The notes beneath the pieces are model-generated. The model worked only from the letters and a program-made list of their open reading frames with translations, was not told where the DNA came from and did no database searches. A program made the position numbers and the translations under genes. From contig JADJWY010000023.1 of NCBI GenBank assembly GCA_016716085.1, positions 876,863 through 940,862 of the forward strand: a stretch of DNA of 64,000 bases, in the 5' to 3' direction. How positions within the stretch are numbered: the first letter of the stretch is position 1; each line of letters starts with the position of its first letter. Shown here in pieces: positions 45,281 through 54,347 of this stretch. This stretch comes from Hahellaceae bacterium (GTDB lineage Bacteria > Pseudomonadota > Gammaproteobacteria > Pseudomonadales > Oleiphilaceae).

Positions 45281-46480
45281 CTAATCAAGCAAAGCTTTCA
45301 CCGAAGCGATTGATTTTTCAAATGCTGAAACTTTCCTTTCACGTTGCTCAGGAGTAGCAAATTCAACGGTCTCGTGAAGCTTGCTCTTTTCATTGACAAA
45401 CAAGACATCTGCTTGCGCGAGACTATCGTCAAGTAATTTATAGTGAAGCGTAATGATATCGTGAATTATAAAACCGCGTTCTTTCATGTATTCCACCACC
45501 TCGTGAAATAGCGGCCCCGATTTGAAAAATGGAAAGAAAGAGGTTTCAAGAATAATGACTTCACATTGATCAAGCAGGTTGCCACATCCGTTCAAGACAG
45601 CTAATTCGTGACCCTGTGTATCGACTTTCAAGAGAAAAGGCGGGGCGCAGCCTTGCGTGGCAATCATGTCAGATAACCGGCAACAGGCTACAAATCGCTC
45701 ATTGCCATCGACCAGCTCTCCTTCTGTTTCTTTTAAAAGCGACGAACTGGTCCAATCGTCATGCACATTCATCATGACTTCGCCATTTTCGTCTGAGACT
45801 GCCGAATAGATTGCACGGCAATCCAGATCCCGATTAGCATTCATAAAATGCTTCAAAAATGGCTCAAACTCCGCTTTAAGGGGTTCAAACATCAGAAATG
45901 TCGCAGCAGGAAACACTTTTGCAGCGGCAGCAGTCCAATGCCCAAGCGCTGCACCGACATCCAGGATAGTCCGCGGCTCAAAACCAGCCACCTTGAGTTG
46001 AGACAATGCCCCTTCAAGCGACATTCGTGGGTATGCCGGATTTTGTCGGCCGACAGGTCCCGTTTTAGGAACACTTTTATTCATCGCGAGCGCTTCAAAA
46101 AAAACGAAATCCACCTTTAACTCTGTCAGCCGCCGCACCAGCGCTTCAACTCCAACAGCATCACGATTAACAGCCAATATCAGTGGCTTTGACGTCAGAA
46201 TGAGCTTACTATCTTTGCTATCGGGCGACCTCAAGGGATTGTCGATGGTAAGACCACCGAATTTACCTGTTGCCATGCTGTCATAAATCGAAGATACCCT
46301 TACCGCAGTACCGGCTAGCAGCGAAAACAAATAGCGGCCGTTCAGTCCGACGCCCCATATCGCGACAGAAGTCCATCCCTTATCTTCCAAAAAGTCACAT
46401 ACAGCCTTTTTGTGGTCGTCGAAAGCCCTAAGGTCACCAAGGTTGGCTGTTAGACTAACTTTCGAATCTTGAGTGGTCAT
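45281..46480 (-). CDS. FkbM-family methyltransferase with N-terminal Rossmann module
   Basis: A 399-residue protein. Residues about 30-130 form a small nucleotide-binding-like module (SVAIWGVGLNGRYLFSLLAGTAVRVSSIYDS). The FkbM domain follows: PRTILDVGAALGHWTAAAAKVFP, FEPLKAEFEPFLKH, FLLKVDTQGHELAVLNGCGNLL. FkbM enzymes O-methylate sugars and other hydroxyl groups. Its N-terminal module resembles that of the adjacent upstream DUF115 protein, which ends 18 bp before it. The 156 bp between this gene and the next (GatZ-like) hold no gene and may contain an internal promoter. Confidence 0.83.
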   Translation of the reverse strand: MTTQDSKVSLTANLGDLRAFDDHKKAVCDFLEDKGWTSVAIWGVGLNGRYLFSLLAGTAVRVSSIYDSMATGKFGGLTIDNPLRSPDSKDSKLILTSKPLILAVNRDAVGVEALVRRLTELKVDFVFFEALAMNKSVPKTGPVGRQNPAYPRMSLEGALSQLKVAGFEPRTILDVGAALGHWTAAAAKVFPAATFLMFEPLKAEFEPFLKHFMNANRDLDCRAIYSAVSDENGEVMMNVHDDWTSSSLLKETEGELVDGNERFVACCRLSDMIATQGCAPPFLLKVDTQGHELAVLNGCGNLLDQCEVIILETSFFPFFKSGPLFHEVVEYMKERGFIIHDIITLHYKLLDDSLAQADVLFVNEKSKLHETVEFATPEQRERKVSAFEKSIASVKALLD

Positions 46481-46498
46481 AGAAGCGGTCTGCCAATA

Positions 46499-47647
46499 CT
46501 AAATGAGTGCGTCTTGCAGTGGAATTTTGTCAAAAACCTTCAGGTTTCCGTCAACGGTGGCGTCTACAATACGTCTACCCGAATGTTCAAAAATGTGCCG
46601 TGCAAACGCAAAATAACTTTCCATCATTTTAAAATTTGGGGTCTGCCAAAACTGGCCTTTTGAAAAATAGTCCGGGTCAAAGTGCATAGGCCGAGATTCC
46701 TCTATCCGCTGCCATTGATCGCCCTTCCCCTCAAAGCCAGCGTAATTGTGGTCCATGCCGACCAAAATCACTTTGCGAAATCCCATGTAAAAGGCGAGTT
46801 GCATGGCTACATAGGACACCGTAAAGCCGCAACAAATTTCTTTCATCGGATCAAGACTAAAAAGGTTTTGCTTATGAGGCCCGACATAATAAATGTGATC
46901 ATAAACCGGCGGGACGATATCCAGACATTCATGGGCAAGAAAAATGGGCAAGGTGTCAAGTTGCTTAAATTCTGTCGCACACTGTCCGACCACATCTTTG
47001 ATGTAACTACATAAGTATGTGGGCCGAAAGGTTGAAATCCCAAAAAGCTTAAATACTTTGTTCAAACCAAAGGTTGGCACTTGACTGATCTGAGTAAAGT
47101 CCATTTTCAGCAGACTGGGGCCATTCCCCAAAATAATGCAGGTCTCACCATCATGACGATCCCGAAACTTTATCAGACGAGTATCTCTAAACTGTCGTAA
47201 TGCTTTATTGTTCAAGCTATGAGCCAAGGGCCCTTCCCCTGACACAACTGGCAAACCATTTCCTGCAATTTCTGAACGATACGCGTCCGCGCCAACATCG
47301 GAACCAAAGCAGATTACCCTGCTTTCATGGCGCTTGAGATATGCCAGAATTTCATTAAAACCCGGTGAGTCAGGCGCAACGGCCAACAATACTGTAAAAT
47401 TGAAAGACGTTGGCGGACGTTTGATAACGATGCCATGAAAATGTCCCGAAGCTTTTGAATCGTAAACCTCGCAGACCTTTACACCTATTCCTGTAAGGAT
47501 GGCGAACAGCAGTTGCCCGGTCTCGCCAGTGCCCCAGAGAGCGACTTCAGTCAGGGCTAGCGACTGCATCATGGCTTTGACACAGTCACTCACCTCACGG
47601 TATCTCAAAGGCAGCCCGCGTAAGTCTTTATCCAAGAAGTGAATCAA
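46499..47647 (-). CDS. DUF115/Maf-like protein (motility accessory factor family) with N-terminal module
   Basis: A 382-residue protein. The first 120 residues hold the Rossmann-like module (EVALWGTGETGQLLFAILTGIGVKVCEVYDS). The rest is a DUF115 (6-hydroxymethylpterin pyrophosphokinase MptE-like) domain: GETCIILGNGPSLLKMDF, FGLNKVFKLF, FRPTYLCS, FTVSYVAMQLAFYMGFRKVILVGMDHNYAG. In Campylobacter and Aeromonas, DUF115-containing Maf proteins attach nonulosonic-acid sugars to flagellin. Nearness to the flagellin block suggests a similar job here, but this is inference. Its stop is adjacent to the start region of the downstream FkbM gene, and it directly follows the GT2 gene. Confidence 0.8.
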   Translation of the reverse strand: MIHFLDKDLRGLPLRYREVSDCVKAMMQSLALTEVALWGTGETGQLLFAILTGIGVKVCEVYDSKASGHFHGIVIKRPPTSFNFTVLLAVAPDSPGFNEILAYLKRHESRVICFGSDVGADAYRSEIAGNGLPVVSGEGPLAHSLNNKALRQFRDTRLIKFRDRHDGETCIILGNGPSLLKMDFTQISQVPTFGLNKVFKLFGISTFRPTYLCSYIKDVVGQCATEFKQLDTLPIFLAHECLDIVPPVYDHIYYVGPHKQNLFSLDPMKEICCGFTVSYVAMQLAFYMGFRKVILVGMDHNYAGFEGKGDQWQRIEESRPMHFDPDYFSKGQFWQTPNFKMMESYFAFARHIFEHSGRRIVDATVDGNLKVFDKIPLQDALI

Positions 47648-48760
47648 CTAGATCACCAGCACTTTTTCAATCGGAACCTCGTACTCCGCGGTTAGCATGG
47701 AAATGATATCCCGCTCTCGATGCAGCGGTGTCACCAGAATATAATCGTATTCGTGACGATGCATTTTAGATAACGAAATAATCTGCTTCCCGTAAAATTC
47801 TTCGCCATCCCTGCGGTCGTCCATGTCGACGATACATGCCACATGCTCAGCCAAACGGGGCAAAACTTTAACCGCAACGGTACCTGCGCCATACACCATT
47901 ACTTTCGTATCCTTATGAAACCTCTTTATTTCACTGGATAATTTCTTGATCGACCAAAGATCGCGCACTCGGAGCAAATATCCAAGAATCTTGTTGTCTA
48001 TTTTTTTTGCTTTTGGTTTAACCGAATAGCGGTAACCGATACCATTTGCTTTATTGAACTCGTTAAGAGCAGGAAAAAGAACAGTCCTGTGAAATCTAGA
48101 GTGATCATAACGGGTATTACCCAGAACGGCATTATTATGCTTTCGATAATACCCAAGACTGTAGGGGATGGAATAGACCAACCCCTTTGTGTAACTGGTG
48201 CGAGTTAGATAGGCGTCAGCACTGATTCGAAAATTGGCAGGTACTGGAAGGAGCTGCTCCAAGACAGTTCGTTTAAAAGCCAATCCTGAAGTACCCACAA
48301 AAAAGGCTAATTCATCTGTTCTGCGTGTAAGACTGAAGCAGTCGCCTGAGAGCATCGCTTCTTTGAAAGGATACACTTTGCCCCCATCCCAAACATCGAC
48401 ATTATGTTGCAGAAGTGCATAGTTGCCCTGAAGAAAATGATGCCACTTCACAATTTCTTCAAGCTTGCCAGGCTTCCACCAATCATCGCTGTCCAGAAAA
48501 CAAATAATCTCTCCTTTGCTAGCCGCAAAACCCGCATTGAATGCGCTGCCCTGCCCGCCATTTTCTTTGTAGATTTTGACTAATCCGGGAACAACAAGTT
48601 GCTCTATGACTGCCTTGGAATGATCCGTTGAACCATCATCAACGATGATCAATTCAAAATTCTGGTAGGTCTGTTTGAGAACGCTTTCAACAGCTTCCTC
48701 AATGTAATCCGCATAATTGTAGTTATTGATCAGGACGGAAATTAGAGGTTTCTCACTCAT
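47648..48760 (-). CDS. Family 2 glycosyltransferase with C-terminal Rossmann module
   Basis: A 370-residue protein. The GT2 domain is clear: PLISVLINNYNYADYIEEAVESVLKQTYQNFELIIVDDGSTDHS, ENGGQGSAFNAGFAASKGEIICFLDSDDWW with the DxD. The C-terminal 90 residues carry the recurring small module (KVMVYGAGTVAVKVLPRLAEHVACIVDMDDRRDGEEFYGKQI). The enzyme should use a nucleotide sugar in the cytoplasm; donor and acceptor are unknown. It is in one operon with the GSCFA and DUF115 genes. Confidence 0.87.
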   Translation of the reverse strand: MSEKPLISVLINNYNYADYIEEAVESVLKQTYQNFELIIVDDGSTDHSKAVIEQLVVPGLVKIYKENGGQGSAFNAGFAASKGEIICFLDSDDWWKPGKLEEIVKWHHFLQGNYALLQHNVDVWDGGKVYPFKEAMLSGDCFSLTRRTDELAFFVGTSGLAFKRTVLEQLLPVPANFRISADAYLTRTSYTKGLVYSIPYSLGYYRKHNNAVLGNTRYDHSRFHRTVLFPALNEFNKANGIGYRYSVKPKAKKIDNKILGYLLRVRDLWSIKKLSSEIKRFHKDTKVMVYGAGTVAVKVLPRLAEHVACIVDMDDRRDGEEFYGKQIISLSKMHRHEYDYILVTPLHRERDIISMLTAEYEVPIEKVLVI

Positions 48761-48810
48761 AAGCCTTCACATTAGTTATGAAAATAAATCATTATTATTG
48801 TTCTTCAACA

Positions 48811-49525
48811 TTATTCATCGGCTGTAAGCAGGATTGCTGTATATTTTTTTTCCTTGTCGTTCTGTACGAGTCGCATGTAATCATCTTTCTCAAGAAACAC
48901 TACAGTGACCGTCTGGTCTCTCAATTTGGCCAAGTCGACAACGGACAGACCATACACCTTTTCAATGCTATTAGTGTCCTGTATCGTTAGGCCCCTGAAC
49001 TGAGGCAATGCCATGATTTCGGTATTGTAGATAAGTTCCTGTGTCAGATACCCGGTACCATAGATGTAGAGCCCCTCAGCCGACTCCTTCTGCGCGTTGA
49101 CCCACTGATTGGCCCTCACCAATGGGAATCCCTCAACCAGAGCGGGATTCTCAGAGGACTTGGTTGGCGCTGTCAGCCAGGGCGTAGCCAAATCGGTGCG
49201 TTCGACACTGCTGTCACAGTACATTCTGACAAAATTCTCCAAAATATATCTCAGCGCATAGCGATGCAGGTGTCTGCCGTCCTTTAACATGAAATCATCC
49301 TTGCATTCCGCGCCAGTGACCATTTCATAAGAAGGAAAATAGTGAACGTCCGATTTCGTCTCGATAAATTCTGATACTGCCGAGTAGACCCTTGCCTTAC
49401 TTTCGGTATTGGCGATACGAACGTCATAGGGCATGAAGGTCTGATTGAGCGGAATCGGTGATACCGTAATAATCAACTCTGCTTTCAAATGGGCTTTAAT
49501 CAGAGAATAAATCTCCTGAAGATCA
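48811..49525 (-). pseudogene. GSCFA-family protein, C-terminal part, cut by an IS
   Basis: The 3' fragment of a gene split by the IS5-family element. It continues the esterase-like domain (ELIITVSPIPLNQTF, SDVHYFPSYEMVTG, DGRHLHRYALRYILENFV), including the SGNH-type Asp/His block DDFMLKDGRHLH. It ends with the small Rossmann-like module (GLYIYGTGYLTQELIY, FRGLTIQDTNSIEKVYG). Joining it to the fragment at 50378-50939 restores one frame of 424 residues through TEMITDLQEIYSL. Confidence 0.82.
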
Positions 49526-50377
49526 GGGGCTGTTGCCGTTTCGATGTAAGCTTTTGATTTAAGGTAGCAAACCCGTATCATTGTGATTCTCACAACACAA
49601 CAACAAGGGTTTGCTATGCCGCGGCTATTGCTCAGTGCTGAGCTATGGCCGAAGCTACTGGGAATCTTGCTCCAACTGGGCGTATATAACAAGCCGAATC
49701 TATACCTCATGGTGGAGGGTATGCTGTATCGGTTACGCACGGGTTTGCCTTGGCGGGATCTGCCGGAGTACTTGGCCATTGGAATGCTGTTTACAAAGTT
49801 TAACGCCTGGTCAGCCAGAGGCGTTTGGACGAAGGTGTTTGATTTTCTCGTTACTGAACCTGACTTGGAATGGGAATTTATCGATGGCAGCTATATCAAA
49901 GCTCACCAGCATAGTGCCGGTGCTGCAGGGTCCGGCGATCAGGCCATAGGGCCGAGTCGAGCTGGGAAAACAAGCAAAATCCACATGGTAGTAGATGCCT
50001 TTGGGCTCCCCATTAAATTCGAAGTTACAGGGGGACAGATACATGATTCAACGGCTGCTGACGCGATTATTGAAGAAATTCCGGCGGCTGATTTCGTGAT
50101 TGCAGACAAAGGTTATGATAAAGAATCACTGAGAGAGATCATTCGATCGAAAGGTTCAATTCCGATGATTCCGCGGAAAAGCAATTCAAAAACGGGTAAC
50201 GATGACATTGACTGGAATCTTTATGGGAACAGGCACTTAATCGAGAATGTTTTTGCGCGTCTGAAGCACTATCGGGCACTTGCGACAAGATACGATAAAC
50301 TGAAGCGAAACTTTGAGTCGAATGTGGCTATGGCATGTGCTCTGCTATGGTTGCCCATGTGAAACGGCAACAGCCCC
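49526..50377 (+). mobile_element. IS5-family insertion sequence, complete, 852 bp
   Basis: Both ends carry the perfect 17-bp inverted repeat GGGGCTGTTGCCGTTTC (left 49526-49542, right 50361-50377). The flanks share CA (49524-49525 and 50378-50379), or CAG if the first G is counted as target. Removing the element and one copy restores the host reading frame exactly, so the insertion is recent. The element holds one transposase gene in the direction opposite to the host gene. Confidence 0.92.
49616..50362 (+). CDS. IS5-family transposase
   Basis: A 248-residue DDE transposase: YRLRTGLPWRDLPEYL in the N-terminal helix-turn-helix region, then the catalytic segments DGSYIKAHQH (first Asp), FVIADKGYD (second Asp) and RHLIENVFARLKHYRALATRYDKL (Glu, with the Y-x2-R-x3-E-like signature of the family). 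The ATG at 49616 has AAGGG six bases upstream. The gene is intact and in one frame, and its last bases overlap the right inverted repeat, so the element may still be active. Confidence 0.92.
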   Translation: MPRLLLSAELWPKLLGILLQLGVYNKPNLYLMVEGMLYRLRTGLPWRDLPEYLAIGMLFTKFNAWSARGVWTKVFDFLVTEPDLEWEFIDGSYIKAHQHSAGAAGSGDQAIGPSRAGKTSKIHMVVDAFGLPIKFEVTGGQIHDSTAADAIIEEIPAADFVIADKGYDKESLREIIRSKGSIPMIPRKSNSKTGNDDIDWNLYGNRHLIENVFARLKHYRALATRYDKLKRNFESNVAMACALLWLPM

Positions 50378-50939
50378 CAGTGATCATCTCAGTGACCGTC
50401 AACCGCCGGAACTGTGGTTTCAGATCATTGAAGACCTCCCCGGGAGGCATCGCTTTGTAGCTGATCCCGCCCACTTCATCAAACCATGCCTCAATTAGCC
50501 CCAGAGTAATTACAATGATATCTGCCTGCTGAAGGCGGGAGGTAGCCTCTTCGTCGATTTTCCTCGCCCACTCCAGACACTCGGATTCGGTTTGAAAGGT
50601 TGCTGTTTCAAGATGATTTTTAAACGGATGCACAAACCCAGCTTTGGTGAGCCAAAGAGGGTGTCTATCTTGCTCGTCATCAGCTAAAAGTAACCGCTTG
50701 AATTCCTGAAGAATAGACCGGGTGTGATAAAATGGACGTGCAGGATGCGTAGAACCTCGCAGCCCCATCGAAGGCATGTAAGCCACCAGATTAGAAGCAA
50801 AGCAGCTACCGATCGTAAAAATATTACTTTGATGGCTGATCAAGGGTTTATTAGCGAGGTTCAGGTGCTGATTTCGTTGCGACCATTTGTAAGTCTGGCC
50901 TTTGCGTCTTTCCAACAACTCTTTTAGCGTCAAATACAT
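50378..50939 (-). pseudogene. GSCFA-family protein, N-terminal part, cut by an IS
   Basis: The 5' fragment of the interrupted gene. It has the family-naming motif FTIGSCFASN at residues 44-48 of the protein, RPFYHTRSILQEFKRLL and ADIIVITLGLIEAW. GSCFA domains are SGNH-hydrolase relatives that probably esterify or de-esterify glycans. The frame leaves the host at MITG and runs into the IS end. It is the first gene of the minus-strand operon that continues to 43.1 kb, so the insertion may be polar on it. Confidence 0.85.
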
Positions 50940-51078
50940 GTTTCAGCCTTCACACCCAGGCATGACAAAGACACCTGACATTGTTATTTTTAGTCCGAAC
51001 CCCACTTTATAATCTTTATTCCCCTGAATAAAGCCTGCCGACAACGGCTTCAATACCGGGCTGCGAACTCTCTAATTG

Positions 51079-51104
51079 TAGGATACTATTATCAAAATAT
51101 CCTA
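51079..51104. promoter_or_regulatory. Inverted repeat upstream of the yhcH-like gene
   Basis: TAGGATA and TATCCTA flank a 12-base AT-rich spacer, 30 bp before the ATG at 51134, in the 194-bp divergent gap. The arms and spacing suit an operator or a leader hairpin. Not linked to a known regulator. Confidence 0.35.
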
Positions 51105-51133
51105 TCGTAACTTTAACACAGGCTAAATATTCG

Positions 51134-51586
51134 ATGATTCTCGACTCCTTCTCTCAGATAGACCGTTATCAAGGATTCCACCACAACATTTATCTCGGAT
51201 TGCAGCATTTAGCCACCCTTCCCCGGAGTCTGGCCCTGGGTTCTTATACCCTATCTGACTGCATCAAGGTCTACGTATCGGAATATCAGACCTGCCTAGA
51301 AAACAAGTTCGAATTTGAGGCGCACCGCTACGCTATTGATATTCAATATCCCCTTATAGGAAGAGAAAGAGTCCAATGGTCGCCTTTAGCTGGAATGGCC
51401 GCCTGCTCAGAGTATGACCCTGCCGGTGACCGTACCTGGTATAGGAACCCTACCCATGTGGGTGAATGCATCATAGGTGATGGCGTGTTCGCGATTTATT
51501 TTCCAGAAGACGCCCATAATCCCCAACTCTCGGCTGGACCCTCTACCGAGATCATCAAGAAAGTTACTTTGAAAATATCGGTTTAA
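51134..51586 (+). CDS. YhcH/YjgK/YiaL family protein
   Basis: A 150-residue beta-rich protein of the DUF386 family: MILDSFSQIDRY, FEAHRYAIDIQYPLIGRERVQW with the His and Asp of the metal site, FAIYFPEDAHNPQL with the second histidine, and a C-terminal VKKVTLKI-like strand. YhcH-type proteins act on sialic acid (anomerase activity is reported for family members) or related sugars. Here it may handle the anomer of an island sugar. The DUF115 gene starts 4 bp after its stop. Confidence 0.85.
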   Translation: MILDSFSQIDRYQGFHHNIYLGLQHLATLPRSLALGSYTLSDCIKVYVSEYQTCLENKFEFEAHRYAIDIQYPLIGRERVQWSPLAGMAACSEYDPAGDRTWYRNPTHVGECIIGDGVFAIYFPEDAHNPQLSAGPSTEIIKKVTLKISV

Positions 51587-51590
51587 CTAA

Positions 51591-52637
51591 TTGAATCTAC
51601 CTCCGCTGGTCATATTGCCCGTTTCGCTTCTTTCTCGACGCCGCTTGTATATTTTCGGCGCGAGCAAATTTGGCACACATGCACAGCATCTACTGACCCG
51701 GTATCAGCTTGAAATTATTGCGTTTATAGACAATGATGAAGGCAAGTATCATCAGCGCCTGAATTCCAAGCCGATCATTCCACTTTATGGGCTTGCGCGG
51801 GATCCCAAAATACTCATCATTATCGCCAGCCGATATTATCCTGAAATTCGCCTTCAGTTAATTTCTCTGGGATGGAAGGAGAATGAGGATTTCGTTGAAG
51901 CAACACGTTTTTTTATCGCCGAAGATTATCTACAGTTGCAACAATCCATGGCCGCCTTCAAAGGCATTCATTGCGGCGAACGAGCTTTTCTGATTGGCAA
52001 TGGTCCCAGCTTGACCACAAGCGACCTGAATTTGTTAAAGAATGAGTGTTGTTTTGCCGCTAACAAGATCTATCTCTCGTTCAGTCAAACGACTTGGCGA
52101 CCAACCTACTATTGTGTCTGCGACCCGCTGGTAAGCCTCAACATTCGAGATCAAATAGAAAGCATAGGAATACCTGCCTTTCTTTCGAATAACTCCTGCT
52201 TTTACGGACATAACTTGCAAAATGCCAGAATTTTGCCCTATTTCTTCAGAAGCGATAGTGAGCAGGTTTCTGAAATGGGATTTTCGTTTGAGCCGGAGCA
52301 GGGCTTATTCGATGGGGGCACTGTCGTCTTCATGATGATGCAACTGGCAGTATTTATGGGCTTTAAAAAGCTGTATTTTCTTGGGCTGGATCACAGCTTT
52401 ACTATTGACCAAGACGAGAAAACTGAAGTGGTCAGTAGCAGAGGTGAGATCAACCATTTTCATCCCAACTACAGGCCTTGTGGAGAGAAATGGAGCCGAC
52501 CAAGGCTAGACTTCATTGAACGAGCATTTCTTCGTGCCAAAGGGTTGCTGGAGCCTCGCGGTATTCAATTGGTAAATCTGTCCCGACAAACCAAGCTCCA
52601 GGTGTTTGACATCGCTTCTTTGGAGGATATCCTATAG
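51591..52637 (+). CDS. DUF115/Maf-like protein with N-terminal Rossmann module
   Basis: A 348-residue second DUF115 protein. The N-terminal 100 residues are the recurring module (RLYIFGASKFGTHAQHLLTRYQLEIIAFIDNDEGKYHQRLNSKPI). The DUF115 part follows: GERAFLIGNGPSLTTSDLNLL, CFAANKIYLSF, WRPTYYCVCDP, GGTVVFMMMQLAVFMGFKKLYFLGLDHSF. It may be a flagellin or glycan glycosyltransferase of the Maf type. The start is TTG at 51591; no ATG is available near the module. It follows the YhcH-like gene by 4 bp, so they form a two-gene unit. Confidence 0.78.
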   Translation: MNLPPLVILPVSLLSRRRLYIFGASKFGTHAQHLLTRYQLEIIAFIDNDEGKYHQRLNSKPIIPLYGLARDPKILIIIASRYYPEIRLQLISLGWKENEDFVEATRFFIAEDYLQLQQSMAAFKGIHCGERAFLIGNGPSLTTSDLNLLKNECCFAANKIYLSFSQTTWRPTYYCVCDPLVSLNIRDQIESIGIPAFLSNNSCFYGHNLQNARILPYFFRSDSEQVSEMGFSFEPEQGLFDGGTVVFMMMQLAVFMGFKKLYFLGLDHSFTIDQDEKTEVVSSRGEINHFHPNYRPCGEKWSRPRLDFIERAFLRAKGLLEPRGIQLVNLSRQTKLQVFDIASLEDIL

Positions 52638-52671
52638 GTTAAGTTGCGCAGTAAGCTCCATTCTGCATTTT

Positions 52672-53625
52672 CTATTGATACTTTGAAAACGCTCCTGCCG
52701 GCTGATGGTTACTCAGGCCCTTTATTGCCGCTCGACCCATTGCCAATATTGCCTCCTCTGAACTGCCAGCAATGTGGGGTGTCACGAAAACGTTAGGATG
52801 CTGAATTAGGTCAGCAGAGACCGGGGGCTCAATCTCCAATACATCAAAGGCTGCGGCAGCCAGTCTACCCGAATTCAAGGCCCTCAGTGCGGCACATTCA
52901 TCCACCAAGCCGCCTCTGGCTGTGTTGATCAGATAGCTACCGGGCTTAAATAGGCCAACTGCACGCTCATTTATCATTAATCGGGTACTATCATTGAGAG
53001 GAACATGAAGGCTGACGACATCAGACTGCGAAATGAGAGATTCAAGGGAGACCCTTTCCAACTCATTTTTCAGGTAAAAGTCAGCATAATCTTCAATATC
53101 GTTTACCAATATTTGGCAACCAAATGGCTTCAATAAGTTAACGACAGCCTTCCCAACATGTCCGCATCCTATCAGGCCAAACGTCAGTGATGACAACTGC
53201 CGGCCTTTAATTTGCTGCCAACGACCGTCCTGTACACTACGATATCCCTGAGGAATTTTTCGGATGATGTTAAGCGCCAATCCCAAAGTCAGCTCTGCGA
53301 CAGCCTGTGCATTTACCCCTGGCGTCCATCCAAGTCTGACGCCTTGGTCCTCCATTGCCTGAAGGTCCAGTTTATCTAATCCTACGCCGTACTTTCCAAT
53401 GACCTTCAGATTAGGCAATGCGGCCAGTATATCCCTTGAAATCACTTCTAACGCAATTATGGCGCCATCATGACCCTGTAAAAAATTGACAAGTTCATTT
53501 CCTGATAGAGACGACCCCTGGTCGTTAAACGTCACATAATCGAATTCGTTGAGCAACTCCTGACGAAGCACCGGATTCATTGAAAAAGATCGCGAGCAGA
53601 CGGCGACTTTGGCACATCTATTCAT
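52672..53625 (-). CDS. D-isomer-specific 2-hydroxyacid dehydrogenase
   Basis: A 317-residue dehydrogenase of the phosphoglycerate-dehydrogenase type without an ACT domain. It has KVIGKYGVGLDKLDL, VNAQAVAELTLGLALNIIRKI, the NAD motif FGLIGCGHVGKAVV, INTARGGLVDECAAL with the catalytic Arg, and VFVTPHIAGSSEEA with the catalytic His. The ATG at 53625 overlaps the stop of the cytidylyltransferase gene (ATGA). It is the last gene of the 62.1-52.7 kb operon and may oxidise or reduce an alpha-hydroxy acid intermediate of the activated sugar. An in-frame start at 53694 would overlap the neighbour by 73 bp and is not favoured. Confidence 0.87.
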   Translation of the reverse strand: MNRCAKVAVCSRSFSMNPVLRQELLNEFDYVTFNDQGSSLSGNELVNFLQGHDGAIIALEVISRDILAALPNLKVIGKYGVGLDKLDLQAMEDQGVRLGWTPGVNAQAVAELTLGLALNIIRKIPQGYRSVQDGRWQQIKGRQLSSLTFGLIGCGHVGKAVVNLLKPFGCQILVNDIEDYADFYLKNELERVSLESLISQSDVVSLHVPLNDSTRLMINERAVGLFKPGSYLINTARGGLVDECAALRALNSGRLAAAAFDVLEIEPPVSADLIQHPNVFVTPHIAGSSEEAILAMGRAAIKGLSNHQPAGAFSKYQ

Positions 53626-54347
53626 TTTGACAGGGACCAATATTCTATTTTGGGCTCTGATAGCTTCACGTGCTTCATCCCGTATAACAGGCATTCTGCT
53701 TTCTTAAAGTCTTGTTCCAGACTTATTTTTAATCCTTTAATTGGATCAATGGGCATCAAAACCCTTTTCTTTCCAATATACGCCGATCCTGTATTTTTAT
53801 AATGGGTCATAAAGGACGCTGCATCCCAAACAGTCACCGCCCAGTTTAGAATTTGAACCTCAGGGTTCTCCTGGGTGGGCGCGAGTTGTCCATCTAGCGA
53901 GATGTTGACAGGCTTCGTCTGACAAAAAGTTTGCATCCGCGTAGAATCGCAGGTAATCAGCGTATCGCATTCTGAAGCCTGAAAGGTTTTCAGCGCTCTG
54001 GAAACATCCTCGGGCTCAATTAAAGGGCATACCGGGTTGATCATCACAAGCGTCTTAACCTTGTTATTTTCAATAAAGTCTGCCGTAAACTGATCGCCTG
54101 TAGCCAGGTCATCTGCAAGCGATTCCGAACGACGATAACCACTCACCCCCAATTGCTGAGCGAGAGTCAGCATTTCATCAGAATCTGAATTCACGTATAT
54201 TTCATCAAATTCAGGACAGCGCTTGGCACACTCTATCGAATAGGCCAGCAGAGGCTTTCCGCATAGTAGACGCAAATTCTTGGCTTTAACTCGCTTACTC
54301 CCAGCCCGAGCAGGAATATGCGCGATAACCCATCCTAAATCCCTCAT
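53622..54347 (-). CDS. Cytidylyltransferase, NeuA/KdsB-like
   Basis: A 241-residue CMP-sugar synthetase: AHIPARAGSKRVKAKNLRLLCGKPLLAYSIE is the diagnostic N-terminal motif of acylneuraminate cytidylyltransferases, followed by EIYVNSDSDEML and MINPVCPLIEPEDVSRAL. These enzymes activate nonulosonic acids or related sugars with CTP. No NeuB, NeuC or pseudaminic-acid genes lie in the window, so the substrate is probably not an ordinary sialic acid made here. It overlaps both neighbours by 4 bp. Confidence 0.87.
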   Translation of the reverse strand: MRDLGWVIAHIPARAGSKRVKAKNLRLLCGKPLLAYSIECAKRCPEFDEIYVNSDSDEMLTLAQQLGVSGYRRSESLADDLATGDQFTADFIENNKVKTLVMINPVCPLIEPEDVSRALKTFQASECDTLITCDSTRMQTFCQTKPVNISLDGQLAPTQENPEVQILNWAVTVWDAASFMTHYKNTGSAYIGKKRVLMPIDPIKGLKISLEQDFKKAECLLYGMKHVKLSEPKIEYWSLSK

